DNA from: Candidatus Galacturonatibacter soehngenii
GTDB taxonomy: Bacteria; Bacillota; Clostridia; Lachnospirales; Lachnospiraceae
DNA: 64,000 nucleotides
Direction: 5' to 3'
Assembly: GCF_008830185.1 (NCBI RefSeq)
Contig: NZ_WAGX01000007.1
Span: forward strand, 1-64,000
The notes beneath the pieces were generated by a model. The model had not been told where the DNA came from. It searched no databases and worked only from the letters and a program-made list of their open reading frames with translations. The position numbers and the translations under genes are program-made. Shown one piece after another: positions 1 to 12,525 of this stretch. The number at the start of each line of letters is the position of its first letter. Position 1 is the first letter of the stretch.

Positions 1-769
<769 letters not shown>

Positions 770-981
770 AAGTTTATATCCTAACGTCAAAAAGCTGCTA
801 GCTTATTTTCCGTTAATTACTGTTTTTTAGGTCGTATCTCATCTGTTAAGATGGATACTTTGTTCTGAATTTTTCTCTTGGTTTTCTTTGAAAACCGTTG
901 AATTTTCAAGGTTGTAATTACTGTTTAGTTATCAATGTTCATTGTCATTTCTTTTGTTGCTGTGTGACTTGCAACTTTTAT

Positions 982-1010
982 AGGATATCATAACCCGTGT
1001 TCCTTGTCAA
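982..1010 (-). promoter_or_regulatory. rRNA promoter, proximal
   Basis: On the minus strand, TTGACA (1010-1005), a 17-base spacer and TATCCT (987-982) form a sigma-A promoter pointing at the 16S gene. It is the nearer of two tandem rRNA promoters. Confidence 0.75.
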
Positions 1011-1121
1011 CAACTTTTTTATTTTTCTTTTTTATCAGTTATCTGATTTAAGAGATAAAACAACGTGTGAACCTTGAACTCTTTCACACGCACATTTACT
1101 ACTTTCCCGTAGTGGATTTAC

Positions 1122-1150
1122 ATCATATCATCTAAATCAATGCTTGTCAA
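1122..1150 (-). promoter_or_regulatory. rRNA promoter, distal
   Basis: On the minus strand, TTGACA (1150-1145), a 17-base spacer and TATGAT (1127-1122) form a strong sigma-A promoter. A 9-bp inverted repeat (1149-1157 with 1161-1169) touches its -35 element. It could be the end of the upstream tRNA transcript or a regulatory hairpin. Confidence 0.8.
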
Positions 1151-1182
1151 TAACTTTTTGAAAGTTATTTCATAAAAAAGAA

Positions 1183-1271
1183 CGGAGAAAGAGGGATTTG
1201 AACCCTCGCGCCGCTATAAACGACCTATACCCTTAGCAGGGGCACCTCTTCAGCCACTTGAGTATTTCTCC
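1183..1271 (-). tRNA. tRNA-Ser (anticodon GCT)
   Basis: The minus strand folds as a class II tRNA of 89 bases. It has a 7-bp acceptor stem GGAGAAA/TTTCTCC, an anticodon loop CTGCTAA with GCT at 1237-1235, a long variable arm, and a T-loop GGTTCAAATCC. Discriminator base G and the long variable arm fit serine. It decodes AGC/AGU. CCA is not encoded. Confidence 0.95.
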
Positions 1272-1562
1272 ATATTGCCTGAATTACTAATTTTATTAAA
1301 TTATCACGTCACTCGACGCAAAAGTTATTATACTAGAGACGTTTATGTTTGTCAATTAAATTTTACAATTATTTGTAATCTTTTTTTCTTCTATAATAGT
1401 ATGGCAACTTTTTCTAATTTTTTTCTTCAAAATCTAATACAAAGTAATAAAATGTTGTGAGACTTACTATTTTATTTATTTTCTCTTTGTACCCCTTATC
1501 TTACAATTTATTATTACCTCAAAATAATATAATTATAATAATCTCTTCTATTATATCTTAAA
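1272..1562. other. AT-rich intergenic region between plsC and tRNA-Ser
   Basis: Apart from the tRNA-Ser promoter at 1328-1356, this 290-base stretch is extremely AT-rich and shows no convincing gene. A 61-codon open frame on the plus strand lacks a ribosome binding site and was discounted. Confidence 0.6.
1328..1356 (-). promoter_or_regulatory. tRNA-Ser promoter
   Basis: On the minus strand, TTGACA (1356-1351), a 17-base spacer and a perfect TATAAT (1333-1328) lie about 57 bases before the tRNA-Ser 5' end. The match is near consensus and oriented correctly. Confidence 0.85.
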
Positions 1563-2270
1563 TCATTTACTAAATAGTCGAATCTCATCTTCTATTTTTT
1601 GTTTTACTATTTTTGCAATCTCTGTTGATTTTAAGTTTTTATACTCTTCATAATAGATAGGAGATAAATAATGTATTTGAACCGTTTGCTTTTTAATTGA
1701 ACTGGTATCAAATGCTTTATAGGAATCAATTAGTGCCACCGGAACAATCGGACACTTTGCATATATAGCACTCTTAAAGCTGCCACCTTTAAAATCCAAT
1801 AAAGAATTATTTTTACTTCTGGTTCCTTCTGCAAAGATAATATAATTAATACCTTGTTTTACATCCTCAGACATTTTATTAATTACTTTTAAAGACTGTT
1901 TTACATCATTTCTATCAATTGCTTGCGCCTTCATAGCTCTAAGTATTTGTTTTAAAAATATAACTTGTGCTACTTCTTTTTTTACGACTACTGTAAATGG
2001 TGTTGGGTGTGATTCAAAAAAAGCAAGTACATCAAATAATCCTTGGTGATTTGGAAACATAATATATCCATCTTTGTCTGGCAAATTATCTAATCCATAA
2101 GATTCTATCTTTACTCTTCCAGAACGATTTGCATGTAAAATGATATGTTTTAGTAAAGCATATATCTTTTCTTTTGAATACTTTTCATTTTTTCCATAAA
2201 CACATAGCTTAATAAACCAAATTGGTGCTACAAATAAGTTCATAAGAACCATTAACATTATTCTTTTCAT
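1563..2270 (-). CDS. plsC: 1-acyl-sn-glycerol-3-phosphate acyltransferase (PlsC/LPLAT family)
   Basis: This enzyme of phospholipid synthesis moves an acyl chain to the sn-2 position of lysophosphatidic acid at the membrane. Of its 235 residues, the first ~20 are hydrophobic (likely membrane anchor). The acyltransferase motif NHQGLFD (HX4D) lies near residue 75, and the phosphate-binding motif FAEGTRSKN near residue 146. Length is typical of the family. It starts 4 bases after the fumarase beta gene and is probably co-transcribed with it. The functional link is unclear and may be only operon convenience. Exact acyl acceptor is inferred from family. Confidence 0.93.
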   Translation of the reverse strand: MKRIMLMVLMNLFVAPIWFIKLCVYGKNEKYSKEKIYALLKHIILHANRSGRVKIESYGLDNLPDKDGYIMFPNHQGLFDVLAFFESHPTPFTVVVKKEVAQVIFLKQILRAMKAQAIDRNDVKQSLKVINKMSEDVKQGINYIIFAEGTRSKNNSLLDFKGGSFKSAIYAKCPIVPVALIDSYKAFDTSSIKKQTVQIHYLSPIYYEEYKNLKSTEIAKIVKQKIEDEIRLFSK

Positions 2271-2274
2271 TTTT

Positions 2275-2811
2275 TTATCCTACAACATTCTCATATAGAT
2301 TATTACCAAGTGAATCCATTACTACAATGACTGGAAATTCTTTTACTTCTAATTCTCTAATTGCTTCTGTTCCCAAATCATCGTATGCAATAACAGTTGA
2401 TTTTATAATTTTTTTTGAAAGTAATGCTCCTGCTCCACCTACTGCTGCAAAGTAAACAGCGCCGTTTCTTACAACAGCATCTTTTACAGAATCATTTCGT
2501 TTTCCTTTTCCTATCATTCCTTTTAATCCCAAGTCTAATAGGGAGGGTGTATATTTGTCCATTCTACTGCTTGTAGTTGGACCTGCTGAGCCAATTACTT
2601 TTCCTTCTCTTTCTGGTGATGGCCCCATATAATAAATAATATTATTTTTTACATCAAAAGGCAGTTCTTCTCCATTTTCTAGTGCTTCAAACATCCTTTT
2701 ATGTGCAGCATCTCTGGCTGTATAGATTATTCCAGTAATATATACATAGTCACCAGCCCTTAAATCCATTACATCTTTTTCACTAAGAGGTGATTTTAAT
2801 TGTCTATCCAT
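2275..2811 (-). CDS. fumB: Fumarate hydratase class I, beta subunit (C-terminal domain)
   Basis: This is the beta half of an iron-sulfur (class I) fumarase or tartrate-dehydratase-type hydro-lyase, which interconverts fumarate and L-malate. Its 178 residues match the separate beta subunit of anaerobes. The segment MGPSPERE with GSAGPTTSSRMD around residues 61-85 is the conserved substrate-binding stretch. The start follows GGAGG at good spacing. The alpha subunit lies 80 bases upstream, so the two form one enzyme. The symbol follows clostridial use for the beta subunit; it is not E. coli FumB. Tartrate specificity cannot be excluded. Confidence 0.92.
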   Translation of the reverse strand: MDRQLKSPLSEKDVMDLRAGDYVYITGIIYTARDAAHKRMFEALENGEELPFDVKNNIIYYMGPSPEREGKVIGSAGPTTSSRMDKYTPSLLDLGLKGMIGKGKRNDSVKDAVVRNGAVYFAAVGGAGALLSKKIIKSTVIAYDDLGTEAIRELEVKEFPVIVVMDSLGNNLYENVVG

Positions 2812-2891
2812 ATTATCCTCCGTTTATATAAAATTACTCAATTACCTTATTATTCACATACTCTTTTATTTTTTTAATAATTATCCACAAT

Positions 2892-3737
2892 TTATATATG
2901 TTTTACTATATGTCTGTTGACATGACAACATATATTAACCGCAACAGGAAGTCCTGCTATATGTGTAGGATAGGTTTCAACGTTAACGGCGAGTGCTGTC
3001 ATTTTTCCGCCAAGTCCTCCTGGCCCTATTCCTAATTGATTGATTTCTCTTAACAAATCTATCTCTAACTGTTTTACATATGCAATATCTGAGTGTTTAG
3101 TTATATCTTTTACTAGTGCTTTTTTTGCTAAGAGCGCGCATTTTTCAAAGGTTCCTCCTATCCCAACTCCTATTACCATTGGTGGACATGCATTGGGACC
3201 AGCATCTTTTACTGCTGTTATTACTGCAGCTTTCACACCCTCAATCCCATCTGAAGGTTTTAACATAAAAATACGACTCATATTTTCACTTCCAAATCCC
3301 TTTGGCTCCACTGTTATTTTTACTTTATCTCCTGAAACTATTTCATAATGAATAATGGCAGGTGTATTATCCTTTGTGTTTTCACGTTCAATTGGGTCTT
3401 TTACTACAGATTTTCTAAGATATCCTTGTTGATATCCAAGGCGAACTCCTTCATTGATTGCTTCATTTAAATCACCTTCAATAAAATGAACATTTTGTCC
3501 AATCTCCATGAATATTACAGCCATACCTGTATCTTGACATATCGGTATCATTTCTTCTCCAGCAATTTTTAAATTATCTTGTAATTGATTCAATATTTGT
3601 TTTCCAACGATTGATTCTTCTTCCTTAACTGCTTCTCTCATTTTTAAATCCATATCATTTGATAAAAAATGATTTGCCTCGATACACATCTCTTTAATAC
3701 ATTCTGTAACTTCATTTACGTTAATTTCTCTAATCAT
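2892..3737 (-). CDS. fumA: Fumarate hydratase class I, alpha subunit (N-terminal domain)
   Basis: This is the 281-residue catalytic and cluster-binding half of the two-subunit class I fumarase. The conserved cysteines expected to ligate an oxygen-sensitive [4Fe-4S] cluster are visible in CQDTGMAV (about residue 67), NACPPMVIGVGIGG (about 184) and the segment after GGTFEKCALLAKKAL. Length and order match alpha subunits of anaerobes. It lies between the upstream membrane protein gene (24-base gap) and the beta subunit, suggesting one transcript running to plsC. The oxygen-labile type agrees with an anaerobic host. Confidence 0.93.
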   Translation of the reverse strand: MIREINVNEVTECIKEMCIEANHFLSNDMDLKMREAVKEEESIVGKQILNQLQDNLKIAGEEMIPICQDTGMAVIFMEIGQNVHFIEGDLNEAINEGVRLGYQQGYLRKSVVKDPIERENTKDNTPAIIHYEIVSGDKVKITVEPKGFGSENMSRIFMLKPSDGIEGVKAAVITAVKDAGPNACPPMVIGVGIGGTFEKCALLAKKALVKDITKHSDIAYVKQLEIDLLREINQLGIGPGGLGGKMTALAVNVETYPTHIAGLPVAVNICCHVNRHIVKHI

Positions 3738-3761
3738 TAAGGCCTCCTAATTAATGTAATA

Positions 3762-5351
3762 TTAATCATTCCATACGAATTTAATTTCTTGTGGCAAATC
3801 ATAATACTCACACATCCATACTTTAATAAATTCTGCACCTTCTTCATACTGCATAATATTTGAACATATGGTATTGTTTAATTTTTGCAAGGTTACATGT
3901 TTTATTTGATTTCCTTCTTTTATTTTTTTAGATGCATTTTTTAATTCATTGTCATTTTGAATGTGATAACCATAATTTGCTTTATATCCATCGTAAATAA
4001 TGGAGTAGTTTTTATAAGAAAATGGCAGTAATATAAAAAGTCCTATCACACCTATTACAAAACCGTATTTTATTTCATTTACAAAATCAGAAGCCAAGCT
4101 TGTTATAATTCCAAAACTTAAAATAACAAATGGTACATAACATCTAATTGTAATAGCTGGAATAAATGTCATAGAAGATATGGTACACATTGATGCCCAA
4201 AAAACTATTAACAATATATATTTTTTACATCCAATATAATAACTTGTAATTTGAAAAATAATAAAAGTGATATAACAAAGAAGCAGAATCATTAAAACAC
4301 CTTTACTTACTTTATTTTCGAGATATGCATATATGGGTTCCTTTATTATAAAATATACAATCGTCAATATTAGATTAACTATGATAAAAATAGCATTAAT
4401 AATTTTATTTCCTTGCCTTTTTATCATCATAAGCACGCCTAATGCTAATAGTGCTAAAATATAGACGGCCATTATGTAAAGAAATTTGTATCCAAATACT
4501 TCCTTCAATATAGAATCTACATTTGCAACGGTTCTTTGAATGATAGGAGTATTATAAAATTCTATTTTTTCTTCCATTCTCTTTCTATTTCCAGGAGCAA
4601 ATACAACAAGTAGCGTTCCAACTATTGTAGTAATCAAGTTTACATAATCCCATAAATGTATTTTTTTTGTAGAAATATATTGATAGACTACTAATGCTAT
4701 CACAACAAAACTTAATGATATAGAAACCTGTTCTTGTGAAAAGGATGCTATAAATAATATAAATGCTATAAGAATGTTCTTAATCAGGAGGAGTCTACTA
4801 TTATTGGATTTTAAATTTTCATTTACTTGTGTTTGGATTTGATTAGAATAGAAATAAATCCCGATCAAATATGGCATGAATGGCATAACATAAATAACTG
4901 CTGAAGTATACCAATAAAAGGAATCTCTAAGCATTCCAATATGTATCAATCCAAATAATCCGCATAAGAAAAGCGATGTAAACCATTTATTTTTATTATT
5001 ATATATATTTATTATTTTATAAGTAAAAAAGAGGATTAATGTAACCGTAATTGCCATGGCAATTTGCATAACCATAACACCATTTTTTAATAATAAAGCT
5101 TCTGTTCCGAAACTGATTACTCTTCCTCCCCAATCCATATAATAAAGATATAGAAATTTTAAAAGTTGACTTAAATTATAATTAAGGCCATTTACCCCTT
5201 CAATGCTATTACTATAGCTTAAAGATGCAAATCCATAATCATCAAAATAAATAAATACATTTAAGTATTGAAAAATTATTAATATAAAAAATATTATAAA
5301 CGGTGAGAGGGGAATATATTTTATTATATTCTCTTTTTTTAACTCTTTCAT
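3762..5351 (-). CDS. Polytopic membrane protein, DUF6056/GT-C-like
   Basis: This protein of 529 residues has roughly a dozen hydrophobic helices. After the first helix comes a short extracytoplasmic segment with FDDYGFAS (about residues 35-42), then WGGRVISF (near 74). An acidic DDY-type motif in the first loop and a W-x-GR motif recall DUF6056 proteins and, more distantly, GT-C membrane glycosyltransferases. The soluble tail (about 460-529) is hydrophilic. No function can be assigned; transfer of a lipid-linked sugar is only a guess. It is the first gene of the fumarase/plsC run, with a good promoter upstream. Confidence 0.6.
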   Translation of the reverse strand: MKELKKENIIKYIPLSPFIIFFILIIFQYLNVFIYFDDYGFASLSYSNSIEGVNGLNYNLSQLLKFLYLYYMDWGGRVISFGTEALLLKNGVMVMQIAMAITVTLILFFTYKIINIYNNKNKWFTSLFLCGLFGLIHIGMLRDSFYWYTSAVIYVMPFMPYLIGIYFYSNQIQTQVNENLKSNNSRLLLIKNILIAFILFIASFSQEQVSISLSFVVIALVVYQYISTKKIHLWDYVNLITTIVGTLLVVFAPGNRKRMEEKIEFYNTPIIQRTVANVDSILKEVFGYKFLYIMAVYILALLALGVLMMIKRQGNKIINAIFIIVNLILTIVYFIIKEPIYAYLENKVSKGVLMILLLCYITFIIFQITSYYIGCKKYILLIVFWASMCTISSMTFIPAITIRCYVPFVILSFGIITSLASDFVNEIKYGFVIGVIGLFILLPFSYKNYSIIYDGYKANYGYHIQNDNELKNASKKIKEGNQIKHVTLQKLNNTICSNIMQYEEGAEFIKVWMCEYYDLPQEIKFVWND

Positions 5352-5406
5352 AATTCCTCCAAACTATCACTATGTTTTAACAAGATATCCTTACTAATTA
5401 TTTCTT

Positions 5407-5435
5407 ATCATATAATAGATATATTTTTTTATCAA
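5407..5435 (-). promoter_or_regulatory. Promoter of membrane protein/fumarase/plsC run
   Basis: On the minus strand, TTGATA (5435-5430), a 17-base spacer and TATGAT (5412-5407) lie about 55 bases before the start at 5351. This is a good sigma-A match just past the gyrA terminator. Confidence 0.7.
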
Positions 5436-5445
5436 TCATTATAAT

Positions 5446-5515
5446 AAAAAACAAGACTTTTTACTTTAAGATAAACATAGAATCTGTTTCGCTTAGTTTT
5501 AAAAGTCTTGTTTTT
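5446..5515 (-). terminator. gyrA transcription terminator (long loop)
   Basis: AAAACAAGACTTTT-like arms (about 5447-5462 and 5500-5514) pair across a loop of about 37 bases. On the minus strand the distal arm is rich in T (TCTTGTTTTTTATT). It lies directly after gyrA and before the next promoter. The large loop makes the hairpin less certain. Confidence 0.55.
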
Positions 5516-5538
5516 AATTAATTATTTTTTAAGTTTTT

Positions 5539-8037
5539 TCATTCTTGACTCAATTCTTCTTCTAATTGTTTTATTACATCTTCTTCTGTCACATTTGAGT
5601 TTTCTCTTACTTTTGCAATACTTGCAACTGTAATATTATCTTCCATGTTAATTAATTTAACACCTGAAGTAATTCTTCCTAAAACAGAAATATCTGAAAC
5701 CATTAATTGAATAATAATACCTTCTGTTGTGATTAACATAATTTCGTTTTGATCTGAAACTGCCTTCACTCCAATTACATTACCAGTCTTTTCTGTAATC
5801 TTATAGCATTTTACTCCCTTACCTCCACGATATTGTACTGTAAACTCATCAATAAAGGTTCGTTTTCCAAGTCCAAATTCTGATACGATTAGCAATGAAT
5901 CTCCTTGTGTATCAAGTTGCATTCCGATTACTTCATCACCGTCTGATAAAGTCATACCGATTACACCCATAGAACTTCTTCCAGTTGCTCTTACATCTGT
6001 TTCACTGAATCTAATACATTGACCATGTTTTGTAATTAAGAAAATATGTTTATCATTGTTTGTTGTTTTTACTTCAATTAATTCATCATCTTCTCGAAGT
6101 GTAATTGCTTGAAGACCTGTTTTTCTAACATTTTGGTATTCCGTAATATCAGTTTTCTTCACAATACCATTTTTGGTAGCCATAAATAAATAACGACCTT
6201 TTTTGTATTCTTTCATTGGAATAATGGCTGTTATTTTTTCACCAGGAGTAAGCTGCAATAGATTAATAATAGCAGTTCCTCTGGCTGTTCTTCCTGACTC
6301 TGGTATTTCATAGGCTTTTAGACGATATACTTTTCCCTTATTCGTAAAGAACATAATAAAGTGATGTGTAGTCGTCATTAGAAGATCTTCAATAAAATCT
6401 TCTTCGATTGTCTGCATTCCTTTAATTCCTTTTCCACCTCTATGCTGGCTCTTGAAATTATTTACTGTCATTCTTTTGATATAGCCTAAGCTTGTCATTG
6501 CAATGATTGTATTTTCATTTGGAATTAAATCCTCAATTGAAATTTCGCTTTCATCATATCCTATGGAAGTTCTTCTTTCATCACCGAATTTTTCCGCAAT
6601 AATTAAAATTTCTTCTTTTATGACTCCGAGTAATAATTTTTCATCTGCAAGAATTGCCTTCAACTCGGCAATTTTTTCCATGAGTTCTTTGTATTCTGCT
6701 TCTAACTTTTCACGCTCCAAGCCTGTTAATGCACGTAGTCGCATATCAACAATTGCTTGAGCCTGTACTTCGGTTAGTCCAAATCTTTCAATTAATTTTT
6801 CTTTGGCGTCTGCAACATTTTTAGAGGAACGAATAATATGGATTACTTCATCAATATTATCAAGTGCAATTAATAAACCTTCTAAAATATGGGCACGCTC
6901 TTGCGCTTTATTTAATTCATATTTTGTTCTTCTGGTAACAACATCTTTTTGGTGAAGAAGATAATAATGCAGCATTTCGTAAAGGTTTAATACCTTTGGT
7001 TCATTATTCACTAAAGCTAGCATAATGACTCCAAATGTATCTTGAAGTTGTGTATGCTTAAATAATTGATTGAGGATTACATTTGCATTTACATCTCTTC
7101 GAAGTTCAATACAAATTCTCATACCTGTACGATCTGATTCATCACGTAAATCTGTGATTCCATCAATCTTTTTATCTCTTACAAGTTCTGCAATCTTTTC
7201 AATGAGTCTTGCCTTATTTACCATGTATGGTAATTCTGTTACAACAATTCTATTTTTTCCATTTTGCATTGGTTCAATATCTGTAACAGCTCGTACTCTT
7301 ATCTTTCCTCTACCTGTACGATATGCTTCTTCTATTCCAGTTCTTCCAAGAATGGTTGCACCTGTTGGAAAGTCTGGACCTTTTACAATACTAATTAATT
7401 CATCTATATCTGTTTCTTTATCTTCTAGAACCTGGTTGTCAATAATTTTAACTACTGCTTGGATTACTTCTCTTAAATTATGAGGCGGTATGTTAGTTGC
7501 CATACCTACAGCAATACCTGTCGTACCATTTACTAAAAGATTTGGATATCTAGAAGGTAATACAACTGGTTCTTTTTCTGTTTCATCAAAGTTTGGTGTG
7601 AAATATACTGTATCCTTGTTGATATCAGCAGTCATTTCCATGGATATTTTACTTAAACGTGCCTCGGTATATCGCATTGCCGCAGCTCCATCACCATCGA
7701 CAGATCCAAAATTTCCATGACCATCTACCAATGGATATCTGGTTGACCACTCTTGAGCCATATTAACCAAAGCTCCATATATAGAACTATCTCCATGGGG
7801 ATGATATTTACCCATGGTATCACCAACAATACGTGCACATTTTCTGTGTGGTTTGTCAGGTCCATTGTTTAGTTCTATCATTGAATATAAAACTCTTCGT
7901 TGAACTGGTTTTAAACCATCTCTTACATCAGGTAGTGCACGAGATGCAATAACACTCATTGCATAGTCAATGTAAGAATTCTCCATGGTCTTTTTCAAAT
8001 CCACTTCATGAATTTTATCAAAAATATTGTCATCCAT
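5539..8037 (-). CDS. gyrA: DNA gyrase subunit A
   Basis: This is the breakage-reunion subunit of gyrase, which introduces negative supercoils together with GyrB. Its 832 residues are standard. The active-site tyrosine lies in [10 protein letters not shown] (about residue 122), the quinolone-determining region just before it ([11 protein letters not shown]), and the GyrA-box QHRGGKG near residue 532, marking a true gyrase rather than topoisomerase IV. Beta-propeller repeats fill the C-terminal third and the tail is acidic. gyrB lies 40 bases upstream. It is the last gene of the dnaA-dnaN-yaaA-recF-gyrB-gyrA run. Confidence 0.98.
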   Translation of the reverse strand: MDDNIFDKIHEVDLKKTMENSYIDYAMSVIASRALPDVRDGLKPVQRRVLYSMIELNNGPDKPHRKCARIVGDTMGKYHPHGDSSIYGALVNMAQEWSTRYPLVDGHGNFGSVDGDGAAAMRYTEARLSKISMEMTADINKDTVYFTPNFDETEKEPVVLPSRYPNLLVNGTTGIAVGMATNIPPHNLREVIQAVVKIIDNQVLEDKETDIDELISIVKGPDFPTGATILGRTGIEEAYRTGRGKIRVRAVTDIEPMQNGKNRIVVTELPYMVNKARLIEKIAELVRDKKIDGITDLRDESDRTGMRICIELRRDVNANVILNQLFKHTQLQDTFGVIMLALVNNEPKVLNLYEMLHYYLLHQKDVVTRRTKYELNKAQERAHILEGLLIALDNIDEVIHIIRSSKNVADAKEKLIERFGLTEVQAQAIVDMRLRALTGLEREKLEAEYKELMEKIAELKAILADEKLLLGVIKEEILIIAEKFGDERRTSIGYDESEISIEDLIPNENTIIAMTSLGYIKRMTVNNFKSQHRGGKGIKGMQTIEEDFIEDLLMTTTHHFIMFFTNKGKVYRLKAYEIPESGRTARGTAIINLLQLTPGEKITAIIPMKEYKKGRYLFMATKNGIVKKTDITEYQNVRKTGLQAITLREDDELIEVKTTNNDKHIFLITKHGQCIRFSETDVRATGRSSMGVIGMTLSDGDEVIGMQLDTQGDSLLIVSEFGLGKRTFIDEFTVQYRGGKGVKCYKITEKTGNVIGVKAVSDQNEIMLITTEGIIIQLMVSDISVLGRITSGVKLINMEDNITVASIAKVRENSNVTEEDVIKQLEEELSQE

Positions 8038-8077
8038 TTATGTTTCCTCCGTCTTATATAAACAATCGTGATATCAA

Positions 8078-10039
<1,962 letters not shown>

Positions 10040-10057
10040 CTATATTTATTCAAAATA

Positions 10058-11143
10058 CTAATTTTCTACTTTTACTGTACCTTCTTTTACTTTATATATT
10101 TTATCAATACAAAAGCGATTGTTAATAAATTCATCTAATCCAGTACAAGTAATTAAAGTCTGTGTATGATTAATACTGTCTAATAAATAGTTTTGCCTGT
10201 TTGAATCAAGTTCAGACAACACATCATCCAGTAATAAAATTGGTTTATCATTCATTATCTTTTCTACTAAATCAATTTCTGATAACTTAAGTGATAAGGC
10301 GGCTGTTCTTTGTTGACCTTGTGATCCGTATTTTCTTATGTCTACGTTTTTTATTAAAAAGTTTAAATCATCTCTGTGAGGACCAACCGATGTATTTTTA
10401 AATTTGATATCTTTTTCAATATTACTTTGTAACTTTGAAAAAAAATCCTTTTCACTTACATTTTGTTCATACTCAATTATTAATTCTTCTTTCCCACCTG
10501 ATAATTTTTTATGTATTTCATAAATAATTTCATTTATCTGGTGAATAAATACGTTTCGTCTTTCTATTATTTTAATACCATATTCCACCAATTGCAAATC
10601 CCAAACGGAAAGGGTATCCCTTAGTTCTTTTTGAAAAGGGATATCCTTTAATAATTTATTTCTTTGATTCACAATTTTATTATATTTGGTTAGATGGTAT
10701 AAATATAGTTTATCTAGTTGACATAACTCTAAGTCCATGAATCTTCTTCGCTCGGAAGGACCATTTTTAATAATATTTAAGTCCTCTGGAGAAAAACACA
10801 CAAAATTAACAATACCAAAAAGTTCACTGGCTTTCTTTATTGGTATTCCATTAATTGCAATCCCTTTTGTCTTATTTTTTCTTAGATGAATATCGATTTT
10901 ATATTCCATATTATTTTTTTCTATAATACTTCTTATATGTGCTTCATCTTTTTCAAATTGAATGATTTCTCGATCCTTGTTGCCTTTATGAGATTTTGTA
11001 GTTCCACATAAATAGATAGCTTCGAGGATATTTGTTTTTCCCTGTGCATTGTCACCGTACAATATATTTGTACCATTGACAAATTCAATATCTAACTCGT
11101 TATAATTTCTATAATCTGCAAGTTTCAGCGATTTAATAAACAT
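10058..11143 (-). CDS. recF: DNA replication and repair protein RecF
   Basis: This SMC-like ATPase of 361 residues promotes RecA loading at single-strand gaps. The Walker A motif GDNAQGKT is at residues 30-37, an ABC-type signature region GSQGQQRTAALSLKL near 270, and Walker B with D-loop LLLDDVLSELD near 300. The start is a clean ATG. It sits between yaaA (17 bases upstream) and gyrB, the usual Firmicutes order. Confidence 0.97.
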   Translation of the reverse strand: MFIKSLKLADYRNYNELDIEFVNGTNILYGDNAQGKTNILEAIYLCGTTKSHKGNKDREIIQFEKDEAHIRSIIEKNNMEYKIDIHLRKNKTKGIAINGIPIKKASELFGIVNFVCFSPEDLNIIKNGPSERRRFMDLELCQLDKLYLYHLTKYNKIVNQRNKLLKDIPFQKELRDTLSVWDLQLVEYGIKIIERRNVFIHQINEIIYEIHKKLSGGKEELIIEYEQNVSEKDFFSKLQSNIEKDIKFKNTSVGPHRDDLNFLIKNVDIRKYGSQGQQRTAALSLKLSEIDLVEKIMNDKPILLLDDVLSELDSNRQNYLLDSINHTQTLITCTGLDEFINNRFCIDKIYKVKEGTVKVEN

Positions 11144-11160
11144 TTTACACCAACTATCAA

Positions 11161-11367
11161 TTATGCCTTTATTTGAATTTCTTCACCATCAAAAGTAACA
11201 ATATCTCCATCATGTAACTTCTTACCTCTTTGGTATTCTACTTCTCCATTTACTTTTACCAATCCTTCAATGATTACATCTTTTGCCTCAACTCCAGATT
11301 CTACAAGACCAGCTGCTTTTAAAGCTTGACCTAATTTAATATATTCATCTCTTAATTTAATTTCCAT
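11161..11367 (-). CDS. yaaA: S4-domain RNA-binding protein YaaA
   Basis: This small protein of 68 residues is one S4 RNA-binding domain: the segment LGQALKAAGLVESG..AKDVI followed by VKVNGEVEYQRGKKLHDGDIV. It occurs almost invariably between dnaN and recF in Firmicutes and is thought to act in ribosome or RNA metabolism. The intergenic gaps are short (35 bases to dnaN, 17 to recF), so it is in the same operon. Confidence 0.93.
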   Translation of the reverse strand: MEIKLRDEYIKLGQALKAAGLVESGVEAKDVIIEGLVKVNGEVEYQRGKKLHDGDIVTFDGEEIQIKA

Positions 11368-11402
11368 TTTACCACCTTCTTTAATGGTTTACATAACTTG
11401 TT

Positions 11403-12515
11403 TTAGTTTGCTACAGAATTAAAGTTGACAGGAAGAATTAGGTATGTATATTTTTCTTCTGCATCTTTAATAAAACATGGAGCTTTTGGATTTACAAAAT
11501 AAATATCAATATCTTCGTCATCTATTACTCGCAGTGCATCAATTAAAAACTTAGGGTTAAAGCCAATTAAAATATCTTTTCCTTCTTTGGTTATATCAAT
11601 TTCTTCATTCATAGATCCAATAAAAGAATTAATCTTTAGTTCCATTTTACCATCTAAAATATTGATGATGATTGGTTTTTTATCACCTTCTTTTACAAGA
11701 AGAGTCGCTCTGTCAATTGAGCTTAATAATTCTTTTTTATTTATTTTGACTTTTGTCTCATAATCATTGGTTAACATCTGTTCTATTTTGAAGTATTCAC
11801 CTTCGATTAATCTTGATACTACTGTAGTATTGTCAAATTCAAATACGATATGTTTATCTGTAAAGAATAATTTTACTTCAGATGATAAATCACCTGTTAG
11901 AATTTTACTAATTTCGATTAAAGTCTTACCTGGTACTATTACCTTTTTATCGTCATAACTTTCTTTTAATTTAATGTTACGTATAGATATTCTATGTCCA
12001 TCTAAGGAAACAACTTTAAATTCATCCCCTTTTATGTCAATTAATTCTCCAGTCATTAACTTATTATTATCGTTATCAGCAATTGAAAATATTGTCTGTC
12101 TTATCACTTCTTTTAATGTAAATTGTGATATGGAAATGTAATAATTTTTTTCTATATAAGGTAAATAAGAAAAATCTTCTCCTGATTTTCCAATGATATT
12201 AAACTTTGCTTTTTCACAGGTGATTGTAGTTTTTAAGTTGGCATCTGTTTCGATTGTTACATCATTATCTGGTAATTTTCTTACAATATCTGTAAAAATC
12301 TTAGCATCTAAAGCTATAATCCCCTTTTCTTTGATATCACCAATTATCCTTGTTTCAATTCCAAGTTCCATATCATTTGCTGTTAGTTTAATTTCATTTG
12401 TTGATGCATCAATTAAGATACATTCTAAAATTGCCATGGTAGTTTTTGATGGTACGGCTTTGGATACAATATTAACACCATGTAATAAATCAGATTTTGT
12501 ACAAATTATTTTCAT
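11403..12515 (-). CDS. dnaN: DNA polymerase III beta subunit (sliding clamp)
   Basis: This is the 370-residue processivity clamp, with three repeated clamp folds and the conserved end LILPVNF (M-L-P-type) near the C-terminus. The start ATG follows GAGGAG. The sequence just before the start on the minus strand reads TTATTCACA, a DnaA-box match, so DnaA could bind across its ribosome binding site region. It is separated from dnaA by 282 bases that form the downstream part of the origin. Confidence 0.97.
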   Translation of the reverse strand: MKIICTKSDLLHGVNIVSKAVPSKTTMAILECILIDASTNEIKLTANDMELGIETRIIGDIKEKGIIALDAKIFTDIVRKLPDNDVTIETDANLKTTITCEKAKFNIIGKSGEDFSYLPYIEKNYYISISQFTLKEVIRQTIFSIADNDNNKLMTGELIDIKGDEFKVVSLDGHRISIRNIKLKESYDDKKVIVPGKTLIEISKILTGDLSSEVKLFFTDKHIVFEFDNTTVVSRLIEGEYFKIEQMLTNDYETKVKINKKELLSSIDRATLLVKEGDKKPIIINILDGKMELKINSFIGSMNEEIDITKEGKDILIGFNPKFLIDALRVIDDEDIDIYFVNPKAPCFIKDAEEKYTYLILPVNFNSVAN

Positions 12516-12525
12516 TGTGAATAAC

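Larger units (their letters stand above)
770..1182 (-). other. rRNA operon leader and promoter region
   Basis: This gene-free stretch between tRNA-Ser and 16S holds two tandem sigma-A type promoters facing the rRNA gene (listed separately) and a roughly 200-base transcribed leader. The leader contains a segment reading CCTTGAAAATTCAACGG on the minus strand (about 894-912). This resembles the pre-16S processing or antitermination segment common before clostridial rRNA genes. I see no coding potential. Confidence 0.7.

Noticed and set aside
1275-1460. 61-codon open frame on the plus strand beside tRNA-Ser
   Set aside because: No ribosome binding site, extreme AT content, and it overlaps the tRNA-Ser promoter on the other strand.
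6503-7720. Long plus-strand open frames opposite gyrA
   Set aside because: They are antisense shadows of a clear gyrA gene with no family similarity of their own.
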